A DNA stretch of 12,526 nucleotides. Source: Baffinella frigidus (taxonomy: Eukaryota > Cryptophyceae > Cryptomonadales > Baffinellaceae). The notes beneath the pieces are model-generated. The model was not told the DNA's origin and made no database searches. It saw nothing but the letters and a program-made list of their open reading frames with translations. A program made the position numbers and the translations under genes. Below are positions 5,092 to 10,858 of the stretch, piece by piece (the stretch's first letter is position 1; each line of letters begins with the position of its first letter). The stretch spans positions 284,156 through 296,681 of the forward strand of contig MU646876.1 of NCBI GenBank assembly GCA_026770585.1. The letters are read 5' to 3'.

Positions 5092-5128
5092 GAGGGCGTC
5101 AACTCTGGCCGCCCCAAGGCGTCTGCCC
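5092..5128 (+). pseudogene. Cyclophilin exon 4 segment, downstream copy 4d
   Basis: After GACGCCCAG it encodes EGVNSGRPKASAP in the family frame. Acceptor intact. Flanked on both sides by CCTATGATACCCC units that act as the spacer sequence of this tandem array. Confidence 0.6.
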
Positions 5129-5245
5129 CCCCCCAATGATACCCCTATGATACCCCCAAGGATACTCCTATGATAACCCAAGGCATCTGCCCCCCCCCAT
5201 GAAACCCCTATGATACCCCCATCATACCCATACGATATCCCTATG
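5129..5245 (+). repeat. CTATGATACCCC minisatellite with exon 4 remnant
   Basis: About eight degenerate units of CCTATGATACCC. In the middle, 5177-5198 repeats CCAAGGCATCTGCCCCC, the last bases of the exon 4 segment, as a fifth and shortest copy. Runs into the telomere-like block. Confidence 0.7.
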
Positions 5246-5360
5246 GCACCCCTAAACCCTGACCCCTAAACCCTCAACCCTAAACCCTAAACCCTAAACC
5301 CTAAACCCTAAACCCTAAACCCTAAACCCTAAACCCTAACCCCTAACCCCTGAACCCTAA
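5246..5360. repeat. Telomere-like (CCCTAAA)n block
   Basis: Nine or more exact CCCTAAA units flanked on both sides by CCCCTAA and CCCTGA variants. C-rich strand is +. Confidence 0.95.
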
Positions 5361-5400
5361 ATCCTGAACCGGCGATCCGAGGCGGGCCCGTCCTAAACAA

Positions 5401-5621
5401 CAGGGGTGCCTCTCGCTCATCCCTTAAGTGGCGAGTAGGCTCATACGCCCTACGGTAGGGCCCTAGGCCTAGGACCTGCCCAGGAGTAGGCTCATACGCC
5501 CTACGGTAGGGCCCTAGGACCTGCCTAGGGCGAGTTACGCCGATTAATCGCCCGTCCGCCTCTTGAGGGATAATGAGCGCCCCACCCTCCCCCAGGACCA
5601 CTGCAGGACTGTAGATAGGCC
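5401..5621. mobile_element. Family C element copy C0, split by an E element
   Basis: CAGGGGTGCCTCTCGCTCAT (5401-5420) is a C left end. After the E3 insertion the match continues at 5572 with GCGCCCCACCCTCCCCCAGG and ACCACTGCAGGACTG, aligned with C2 at 5645. The right half of C0 is not clear because C2 starts at once. Confidence 0.6.
5419..5571. mobile_element. Family E small TIR element, copy E3 (nested)
   Basis: Ends ATCCCTTAAGTGGCGAGTAG and CGCCTCTTGAGGGAT. Inside, AGTAGGCTCATACGCCCTAC with the core and GGACCTGCC occurs twice in tandem (about 60-bp period). Inserted within the left part of C0. The right part with GGGCGAGTTACGCCGATTAA matches E0, so E0 and E3 form a subfamily. Confidence 0.75.
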
Positions 5622-5746
5622 TACAGGGGTACCTCGCTCATAAGAAAGCGCCCCCTCCCCCAGGACCACCACCATAGGGCCCTAGGAATAGCCCTACTGT
5701 AGGGTCCTAGTGGGGGGCGGTTTCTTATGAGCGAGGTACCCCTGTA
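5622..5746. mobile_element. Family C small TIR element, copy C2
   Basis: 125 bp from TACAGGGGTACCTCGCTCAT to TATGAGCGAGGTACCCCTGTA (the last base closes the repeat). Inner arms AAGAAAGCGCC and GGCGGTTTCTT also pair. The core reads TAGGGCCCTAGG and CCCTACTGTAGGGTCCTAG. TA at both borders would fit a Stowaway-type TA target site. Confidence 0.85.
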
Positions 5747-5792
5747 CTGTAAGGCCCTCGGGGGTTTTGGCTCATTATGAGCGAGGTAATCC

Positions 5793-5931
5793 CTAGCTCT
5801 GCCCTAGTCTATTTGGGCTCACCAATTTTGTGAGCCTGGGCCCTTTTCTGCTCCAGAGTTGACGGATTTGTACCGCACACCCAGCACGTCAACTTGAGAA
5901 TAATCGGTCAACCCGAGTGAGGCAGAGCTAG
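5793..5931 (+). mobile_element. Family B element, full copy
   Basis: 139 bp with inverted ends CTAGCTCTGCC and GGCAGAGCTAG. Inside are AGTCTATTTGGGCTCACCAA, CCTGGGCCCTTTTCTGCTCC, then the AAGTTGAC-like/GTCAACTT unit. It is the reference copy that shows what the shorter B repeats in the cyclophilin introns are. Its left flank (GGCTCATTATGAGCGAGG, 5768-5787) is a degraded C end. Confidence 0.7.
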
Positions 5932-5961
5932 AGAGTGCACGCCCCGTGCGAGACCGTTACC

Positions 5962-6007
5962 CTATTAACCCTACTGTAGGGTCCTAGGAGGAGGCGTTTT
6001 CTCATGC
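5962..6007. mobile_element. Family C right-end fragment
   Basis: CCCTACTGTAGGGTCCTAGG followed by AGGAGGCGTTTTCTCATGC matches the right half of C2. The left half is absent. Bases 6008-6274 beyond it show no gene or repeat that I recognise. Confidence 0.55.
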
Positions 6008-6274
6008 TAGAATCTGGAGGACACACCACGCGGTCTTCTTCCCCCACTTTCATCCGGGAACAGGTTTAATTTGAAAGAAACTGGCCTATCAAACCGGATT
6101 TTGGCCCTATTAAATTTACTTAGGGCCCTAATTGACCTTGGTCTAACTCCTATGAACAAATAGGGATCCATTTCCTTTTGAATTCAACATGTCCCCGGCG
6201 AAACTCGAGTTTCGCCTTCACCATCCTCCTCCCCACCTCCTCACCCTTCCCCTCCCTGCCCACCCCCCCGCTCT

Positions 6275-6311
6275 GTATCGCGAGACTGACGAGTGGGAGG
6301 CTGGGGAGCAG
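6275..6311 (+). repeat. 37-bp direct repeat, left copy
   Basis: GTATCGCGAGACTGACGAGT followed by GGGAGGCTGGGGAGCAG. The right copy at 6584-6620 has two substitutions. Between them lie a B element, an A fragment and C3. Confidence 0.85.
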
Positions 6312-6314
6312 CCG

Positions 6315-6465
6315 CACCAATTGCGTGAGCCTGGGCTATTTTCCGCTCCAGAGTTGACGGATTTGTACCGCACACCCATCCACACAGCGGGCTACGAAGG
6401 GATTTTGAATAACCCCGAAGCGATAAGACCTGTCAACTTGTGAATACCCGGGGGAGGCAGAGCTG
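6315..6465 (+). mobile_element. Family B element interrupted by A fragment
   Basis: CACCAATTGCGTGAGCCTGG, AGAGTTGACGGATTTGTACC and CACACCCA align with the full B copy up to 6378, and GTCAACTTGTGAATA ... GAGGCAGAGCTG continues it from 6432. The 53 bases between belong to family A. The left end CTAGCTCTGCC is missing. Confidence 0.75.
6379..6431 (-). mobile_element. Family A fragment A3, inside B
   Basis: TCCACACAGCGGGCTACGAA, GGGATTTTGAATAACCCC and AGCGATAAGACCT match the left 53 bp of A2; the rest of the element is missing. It splits the B element, so it came later or was left after an internal deletion. Confidence 0.7.
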
Positions 6466-6586
6466 TACCGGGGTACCTCGCTCATAAGAAACTGCCTCCC
6501 CCTAGGACCGTACAGTAGGACTATGCTTAGGAACCTACGGTGTTCCTAGGGGGGTGGGCGTTTCTTGTGAGTGAGGTACCCCCGTA
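6466..6586. mobile_element. Family C small TIR element, copy C3
   Basis: 121 bp from TACCGGGGTACCTCGCTCAT to GTGAGTGAGGTACCCCCGTA. The outermost bases differ from C2 yet remain inverted between the two ends (CCGGGG/CCCCCG). Core CCTAGGACCGTACAGTAGG. Confidence 0.8.
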
Positions 6587-6620
6587 TCGCGAGACTGACG
6601 AGTGGGGGGGTGGGGAGCAG
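6584..6620 (+). repeat. 37-bp direct repeat, right copy
   Basis: GTATCGCGAGACTGACGAGT followed by GGGGGGGTGGGGAGCAG; starts within the last bases of C3. Confidence 0.85.
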
Positions 6621-6668
6621 GAGGCGGTCACAATCCAAGCCTGCGGCCTTCTGCCCCCCAAGTGAGAG

Positions 6669-6777
6669 CGCGAGACCTTCATTACTACCCCCACGTGTGT
6701 GAGAGAGAGAGAGAAAGAGGGAGAGAGAGACGCCGCCCAAGTGAGAAAGAGACCTTTACTACAACACGGCCGCCATG
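6669..6777 (+). repeat. Two partial L repeats around GA microsatellite
   Basis: CGAGACCTTCATTACTACCC at 6670 and GAGACCTTTACTACAACACG then GCCGCCATG at 6749 are partial L copies, each preceded by CCCAAGTGAGA. Between them (6701-6730) lies a GA tract. The second copy ends at the C4 border. Confidence 0.6.
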
Positions 6778-6900
6778 TGCAGGGGTATCTCGCTCATAAG
6801 AAAGCGCCCCCCCCCTAGGGCCACCGTAGGGCCCTAGGCATGGCCCTACTGTAGGGTCCTAGGGGGTGGCGGTGTCTCATGAGCGAGGTACCCCTGTACA
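6776..6900. mobile_element. Family C small TIR element, copy C4
   Basis: 125 bp: TGTGCAGGGGTATCTCGCTC on the left, GAGCGAGGTACCCCTGTACA on the right. Core TAGGGCCCTAGG and CTACTGTAGGGTCCTAGG. Inserted at the end of an L repeat. The G-rich segment after it (6900-6950) has a coding-like frame of only about 14 residues, too short to call. Confidence 0.85.
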
Positions 6901-6956
6901 AGACGGTGGGCGTGTATGCGGCGGCAGCGGCGTTGCGGCGGGGGGGGGGTACGGTG

Positions 6957-7399
6957 TGGCCATGTTGGCATGATTAATACACGTTTCTCGCGGGCTTCTG
7001 CCCCCCGTCCACTTAGCAGCCACCGGCCGCTTCACGGATACAGTCCATCTAAACCATTTGTACCAGAATCTTATGCATTGCCCTGGAACCTGAACAGAAT
7101 TTCGCCTTGAAATCAAGGTGAAAAGGTCTTCGCTCACTGCTAAGTGGTCCAGGCATGCGTCCTTCTGCCCCATAAGCAACACTTCGGCAGTTAGCCTCCA
7201 TGGGGTGAAGTGCATCCACACAGCGGACTTCGAAGGGATTCTGAATAACCCCTAAGCGATAAGACCTAAGACCCTACGGTGGGCAACCCGTAGGGACATA
7301 GGGGGGTTCCGACCGATAAGGTAACGGAAACTCGGGCACTGAGTGCCCGAAAATCTCTTTGCAGCCCGCTGTGTGGGATGGCCATGGTGGCATCAATAC
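6957..7399 (+). other. Non-coding stretch between 20-bp direct repeats
   Basis: GGCCATGTTGGCATGATTAA at 6957 and GGCCATGGTGGCATCAATAC at 7379 are imperfect direct repeats. Between them are a weak inverted pair (CCACTTAGCAG at 7009, CTGCTAAGTGG at 7137), unassigned sequence and the A4 element. I see no gene. Confidence 0.4.
7216..7376 (-). mobile_element. Family A small TIR element, copy A4
   Basis: 161 bp from CCACACAGCGGACTTCGAAG to GCAGCCCGCTGTGTGG, same orientation as A2. Inside: AGCGATAAGACCTAAGACCC, CTACGGTGGGC, and a hairpin CTCGGGCACTGAGTGCCCGA near the right end. A fragment of that hairpin region recurs at 10322-10350. Confidence 0.8.
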
Positions 7400-7446
7400 A
7401 GGGGAAACTCGCTCATTAGAAACCGTCCCCCTCTAGGACCCTACAG
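7397..7446. mobile_element. Family C left-end fragment C5
   Basis: TACAGGGGAAACTCGCTCAT, AGAAACCGTCCCCCTCTAGG and ACCCTACAG match the left half of C elements. The match stops at the central core and telomere-type repeat starts at the same base. Confidence 0.75.
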
Positions 7447-7480
7447 AACCCTAAACCCTAAACCCTAAACCCTAAACCCG
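7445..7480. repeat. Telomere-like (CCCTAAA)n, short block
   Basis: Five CCCTAAA units joined without gap to the broken C5 element, then CCCGCAATCAC. C-rich strand is +. Confidence 0.9.
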
Positions 7481-7648
7481 CAATCACATCCGTCAACCAG
7501 CTTCACCAAATCCCAATCAAGTTTTTGACTTGCAGCAGTCTAAGTCTGTCTGAACTCAATATTTTTTCAGAGGCATTATGCTCTTTTATTTGAAAAAAAA
7601 TTAAACGACCAATGGTCTGGAGTTGGAGCTGTTTCTATATTTCAGGTC

Positions 7649-7930
7649 CCCCTGCAAGGGGATGCCTTTGCAGGGGCTTGTTTAGAACGGCGATAAATCC
7701 CAGAGCGTGCGATGTCCGATTTGAAAAGTTGAGCCTGGAAGTACCAGAACTCGCCGATCTGTGGTACTTGCACTTTCAACTTTTCAAATCGGACATCAAG
7801 AAGGTCAAGAAGGTGTGGCGCAAATGCGCCAGCCCCCAACCACGGGAGGATGAAATCCCTCTGCCGTAAATGTCTCTCAAGTTTTGAAACCAATGGTCCT
7901 GTTTCGTGGTACAAATTTGTGCCACGAAAC
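7649..7930. repeat. Cluster of four hairpins
   Basis: In order: CCCCTGCAA...TTGCAGGGG (7649-7676); GATGTCCGATTTGAAAAGTT paired with AACTTTTCAAATCGGACATC (7711-7797, arms 22 bp plus inner GTACCA/TGGTAC); TGGCGCAAATGCGCCA (7814-7829); GTTTCGTGGTACAAATTTGT...CACGAAAC (7901-7930). The half-site GTACCACGAAAC of the last one recurs at 1192 and 8296. ORFs on both strands mirror each other here. No gene seen in 7481-7986. Confidence 0.8.
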
Positions 7931-7986
7931 GGTGTGCCTTCATTCTATAGCCATTTGATAAACCGACCACCTGTTCAGTTGTATAT

Positions 7987-8161
7987 CCACACAGCGGGCT
8001 ACGAAGGGAATATATGTTCAAATCTAAGCCATTTTCCGATACCTTATCCGTAGGAAACCCCCCCTAGGGGGGAGTAGATGTTCTTACGGATTCCCTAACG
8101 TAGGGTCGTAAGTCTCATCGCTGAAGGGTTATTCGAAATCCTTTCAAAGTCCACTGTGTGG
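7987..8161 (+). mobile_element. Family A small TIR element, copy A5
   Basis: 175 bp from CCACACAGCGGGCTACGAAG to AAGTCCACTGTGTGG, orientation as A1. The core is altered (AACGTAGGGTCGTAAGTCTC), and CCCCCCTAGGGGGG replaces the usual left half. The most diverged A copy. Confidence 0.75.
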
Positions 8162-8162
8162 G

Positions 8163-8480
8163 AAGTACCACGCCAAGTCATAAGCCGGGATTTCATTTTT
8201 GTTTTACCATCTACGAGTCAAGTAAATGCTCACAGGGGAAACACGTCAAAAGTGTCGGGAATTGGAGCCCTTTCGTTGCGCTACAATGTTCTTTTGTACC
8301 ACGAAACACCCTAGCGCGAAATGTGTGACATGGTCACCACTGGAGTGGAGAAAGAAAGGGAGTGGAGGTAGGAATTGGGGGTCGCACGCCCTGCTAAGCG
8401 CAGAAATCGGCTCATTTTGCCATAGAGTTGAGCATTGCTTGTGTAGGTTCGGTTTGATATGTTTGTATGTGTAGCAAATA
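8163..8480 (+). other. Unassigned stretch with an H-like left end
   Basis: GTACCACGCCAAGTCATAAG at 8166 and CCGGGATTTCATTTTT resemble the end of family H (1058), but no matching right end is found. The rest holds TTGTACCACGAAAC (8294) and short ORFs without recognisable domains. I see no gene. Confidence 0.4.
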
Positions 8481-8653
8481 TGTACAAAAACAGACTCCCC
8501 GCGAAGGAGACGGGAGTGCCGCCCAGGCAAGATTGTGTGCCTCAATCGTGTTCACTACGGCACACTCAATTGTGTGCCCTAAGGCACACAATTTTGCCTG
8601 GGTGGCCCTCCCGTCTCCTCCGCGGGGAGTCAAGCGTGCACCCATTTTGTACA
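8481..8653. mobile_element. Family I long foldback
   Basis: 173 bp: TGTACAAAAACAGACTCCCC, GAGACGGGAG and GCCCAGGCAAGATTGTGTGC on the left, complements on the right ending ATTTTGTACA. Arms of about 70 bp with several mismatches. The inside repeats AATTGTGTGCC/GGCACACAATT so smaller hairpins also form. Single copy here, no coding. Confidence 0.85.
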
Positions 8654-8835
8654 TCGCTTGAGCGCCACGTCGGACCACTCGGAGAGTTCCTAAATCGGCG
8701 GCGCTGCCAATTTGCGCTTGTGCCAAAGTTTGGATCGTCCAGGTTATTAAGCCGATTTTTTTTAAAAAATCAATGGTCCAGCCAGGGTTTCTTAGTGGAA
8801 AATTTAGAGGGGTCGCAAGCGAGGGAGAAGAGTAA

Positions 8836-9026
8836 GGGTTTAGGGTTTAGGGTTTAGGGTTTAGGGTTTAGGGTTTAGGGTTTAGGGTTTAGGGCTTAGG
8901 GCTTAGGGTTTAGGGGTTCGGGTTCAAGGTTTAGGGTTTAGGGGTTAGGGATTAGGGGTTAGGGGTTAGGGGTTAGGGGTTAGGGGTTAGAGGTCAGGGG
9001 TTAGGGGTTAGGGGTTAGGGGTTAGG
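8836..9026. repeat. Telomere-like block, G-rich strand +
   Basis: About nine exact TTTAGGG units, then degenerate units, then about ten GGGGTTA units with occasional changes. Its orientation is opposite to the blocks at 1311, 5246, 7445 and 10647. Two unit types lie in separate halves. Confidence 0.95.
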
Positions 9027-9386
9027 CAGCGCAGGGGGAAAGTTTTTCTCTCGCGAGATGGTCGCGCCCACCGCCACCGCCTTCCCAGCTCCATCACCAA
9101 GCACCGCCAAGCACACGTCACCGCATTCTGTCCCACATCCAGCGCAAACCACACCGCGCCACAAGTTGACGCATCCACTCCATCTCTCCACCCAGCGCCG
9201 TCCGACCGAGGCTCACAACAATGCTTCCTGCGGCTGTCTCAAATGGCAAGGTTCGGATGCGCTGCGAGGTACACGCGCAGTGCTTCCGTGGCAGCTTCGT
9301 TGACTTCGTGTTGGCCAGCGGGGACAGCCACCCACGGCGGCAAACCTGGCTATGTTCACATGTGTCACGGCTTGCCACTCAGATGC
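9027..9386 (+). other. GC-rich stretch with weak coding signal
   Basis: One + frame from 9221 to the L repeat at 9387 is open (reads CEVHAQCFRGSFVDFVLASG in the middle) and has GC-rich third positions. No motif is recognised, no clear splice borders are seen, and the frame runs into repeat L. It may be an exon remnant. The sequence before it is low complexity (Pro/Ala/His). Confidence 0.2.
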
Positions 9387-9534
9387 GAGAGACCTTAATT
9401 ACTACCACCACGGCCGTCATGTATGTACCCCCGCCGAGGACGTATCTGAGCAGGACTTAGAGAGGGGTCGTTATTACTACCAACACTGCTGCCATGTATG
9501 AACCGCCACCTAAGAGGCTGTGTCTGAGAGGACA
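9387..9534 (+). repeat. Dispersed repeat L, two tandem copies
   Basis: GAGAGACCTTAATTACTACC, CACGGCCGTCATGTATGTAC, CCCGCCGAGGACGTATCTGA at 9387-9462, then a second round TTATTACTACCAACACTGCT, GCCATGTATGAACCGCCACC, GAGGCTGTGTCTGAG at 9470-9534. The 75-bp period shows tandem duplication of L. Confidence 0.75.
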
Positions 9535-9619
9535 GAGTGTAGCATAGTTTATTGATGACATAGCAAGAACGCGGCAAGCTCACGTTCGGGGGAGCGTCGT
9601 GCGGGCAGAATCCCATCTG

Positions 9620-9720
9620 CCGGGTCACCTCGCTCATACGCAGGCGCACCCTTCTAGGACCCTACAGTAGGCCTATACCTATAGCTAGCCCTCCGGTGGT
9701 CCAGGGGGTTACGGCTCATT
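9620..9720. mobile_element. Family C diverged copy C6
   Basis: GTCACCTCGCTCATACGCAG, CTTCTAGGACCCTACAGTAG and GCCTATACCTA follow the C pattern, and GGTGGTCCAGGGGGTTACGG ends it. The right terminal GAGCGAGGTACC is largely lost. Confidence 0.55.
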
Positions 9721-9791
9721 GCGGCCAAGTCGGTCCCGCTGTGGCTCGCGGCATCTGATCCCAGAGGCTCATCGCTGCCAAGTCGGTCCCG
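9713..9791 (+). repeat. 26-bp direct repeat pair
   Basis: GGCTCATTGCGGCCAAGTCG then GTCCCG (9713-9738) and GGCTCATCGCTGCCAAGTCG then GTCCCG (9766-9791), 53 bp apart with two changes. Just downstream (on the - strand) of the small membrane ORF. Confidence 0.8.
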
Positions 9792-9875
9792 AAGGCACAA
9801 CGCGAGGCTTTGCGCCAGAGACATGCTGCGCCGCCCAGCCGGCAGACTCAGGCGCCGCCCAACGGCTCCCTTTCT

Positions 9876-9995
9876 TCACGATGGGACGCTTTCCTTCTTC
9901 CCCGGCTCGTCGACCTTGCAGGAAGGGTGGCAGCACATTATCACCAGCAGAATGCTCATGCCCATGTAGAGAAGGATGAACTGGAACTCCGTCAT
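9876..9995 (-). CDS. Putative 39-residue single-pass membrane protein or first exon
   Basis: The - strand frame starts MTEFQFILLYMGMSILLVIM, then CCHPSCKVDEPGKKESVPS and stop. Residues 4-22 are strongly hydrophobic with no charge, and a Cys-rich CCHPSC follows, then a charged tail: the layout of a small type I or tail-anchored membrane peptide, or of a signal anchor at the start of a larger protein. About three quarters of codons end in G or C, as in the cyclophilin exons. CAAG|GTCGAC after Lys27 could be a weak donor, in which case this is a first exon. I do not recognise a family. The short length means chance is not excluded. Confidence 0.35.
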   Translation of the reverse strand: MTEFQFILLYMGMSILLVIMCCHPSCKVDEPGKKESVPS

Positions 9996-10097
9996 ATGGC
10001 GAGACCAAGGTTTGAGGTTAGTGCCGGTTGACGGTAGAAAAAAGGAAGATGGATGATGACCACGAATTTTGCCGGTTTCCTGTTTTTTTAATCGACC

Positions 10098-10275
10098 TCT
10101 GGTGTCCGCCTATGTTGGGATCAATAAGTGTGTGGGAGCTCGAAGAACCTCGAGGACCTAGAGGCACCCAAAGGACCTAAAAGGACCTAAAGGACCTAAA
10201 GGATAAGTTCCGGTGTCCGCCTAGTTGGTAAAGGACCTAAAGGGAGCTCGAAGAACCAAAAGGACGTAAACCTAA
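10098..10275 (+). repeat. Repeat K, two copies, with AAGGACCT minisatellite
   Basis: CTGGTGTCCGCCTATGTTGG, GGGAGCTCGAAGAACCTCGA and runs of AAAGGACCT (10098-10201), then CCGGTGTCCGCCTAGTTGGT, AAAGGACCT, GGGAGCTCGAAGAACC (10205-10275). A third copy is at 11310. No coding. Confidence 0.75.
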
Positions 10276-10321
10276 AAAAACTTTCACACCCTGATCTCCT
10301 ACCGGGCCCTCCCTACAATCA

Positions 10322-10350
10322 TGGCTCGGGCTCTCAGCGCCCGAAAATCC
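10322..10350 (+). repeat. Family A right-end fragment
   Basis: GGCTCGGGCTCTCAGCGCCC followed by GAAAATCCC resembles the hairpin near the right end of A4 (7329-7354). The rest of the element is missing. Confidence 0.45.
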
Positions 10351-10374
10351 CAACTTTTGCGTCAAGATCTCTTG

Positions 10375-10535
10375 CCACGCAGCGGGCTACCAAGGGATTT
10401 TCGGCCCAAATCGGACCACCTTTCCGTTACCTTGTCCGTAGGATTCCCCCTATGTCCCTAAGGGTTGCCTACCATAGGGTCCTAGGTCTTATCGCTTAGG
10501 GGTTATTCAAACTTCCTTCGCAGTCCGCTGTGTGG
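10375..10535 (+). mobile_element. Family A small TIR element, copy A6
   Basis: 161 bp from CCACGCAGCGGGCTACCAAG to TCGCAGTCCGCTGTGTGG, orientation as A1. Contains GTTACCTTGTCCGTAGGATT, core CCTACCATAGGGTCCTAGG and TCTTATCGCT. One change in the left terminal repeat. Confidence 0.85.
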
Positions 10536-10646
10536 TCTCGCGCGTCCGCACCCGGAGGTTCAAAGGTCTACATAATTTAAGACCCGATTCAGGTCTTGTC
10601 AGACACATACATTCGCAACGGTTCACGTCTACACGGGCCCCTTTTT

Positions 10647-10768
10647 AACCCTAAACCCTAAACCCCAAACCCCAAACCCCAAACCTCAAACCCCAAACCC
10701 CAAACCCTAAACCCCAAACCCCAAACCCCAGACCCCAACCCCCAAACCCCAAATCCCAAACCCCAAAC
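10647..10768. repeat. Telomere-like CCCTAAA / CCCCAAA block
   Basis: Two CCCTAAA units followed by about thirteen CCCCAAA-type units with scattered changes. C-rich strand is +. Its - strand translation gives repeated GLGF.VW, an artefact of the 7-bp repeat. Confidence 0.95.
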
Positions 10769-10858
10769 CAGAAAAGGCAGAGAGTGGGTGAGGAGCCCGC
10801 ACTGCCGCGTGAAAGATTGATAATTTAGTGCCAAACAACCAGCGTACGCGCCGCACAT
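10767..10858 (-). pseudogene. PAN/Apple-like exon fragment
   Basis: The - strand frame reads MCGAYAGCLALNYQSFTRQC then GLLTHSLPFLV. C..C.A.NY......C.LL is the pattern of the second half of PAN/Apple domains, disulphide-bonded modules of secreted or surface adhesion proteins. Only one third of a domain is present, no sure splice borders are seen, and the frame runs into the telomere-like block at its 3' end. A 13-bp piece (CACTGCCGCGTGA on +) recurs at 10941, again a truncated duplicate. Confidence 0.3.

Noticed and set aside
6900-6945. Short coding-like segment after C4 (reads KTVGVYAAAAL)
   Set aside because: Fourteen residues between a MITE end and a poly-G run are not enough to support an exon.
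8226-8857. ORFs across foldback I on both strands
   Set aside because: Overlapping frames on both strands follow the inverted repeat and show no motif or splice structure.
9719-10008. Longer ORFs overlapping the small membrane ORF (both strands)
   Set aside because: They are Arg/Pro/Ala rich without motifs and look like shadow frames of GC-rich sequence; the short - frame at 9876-9995 has better hydrophobic and codon features.
10658-10858. Minus-strand ORF with repeated GLGF.VW motif as a repeat protein
   Set aside because: The repeated part is only a translation of the telomere-like CCCCAAA block; the non-repeat start is discussed separately as a PAN-like fragment.
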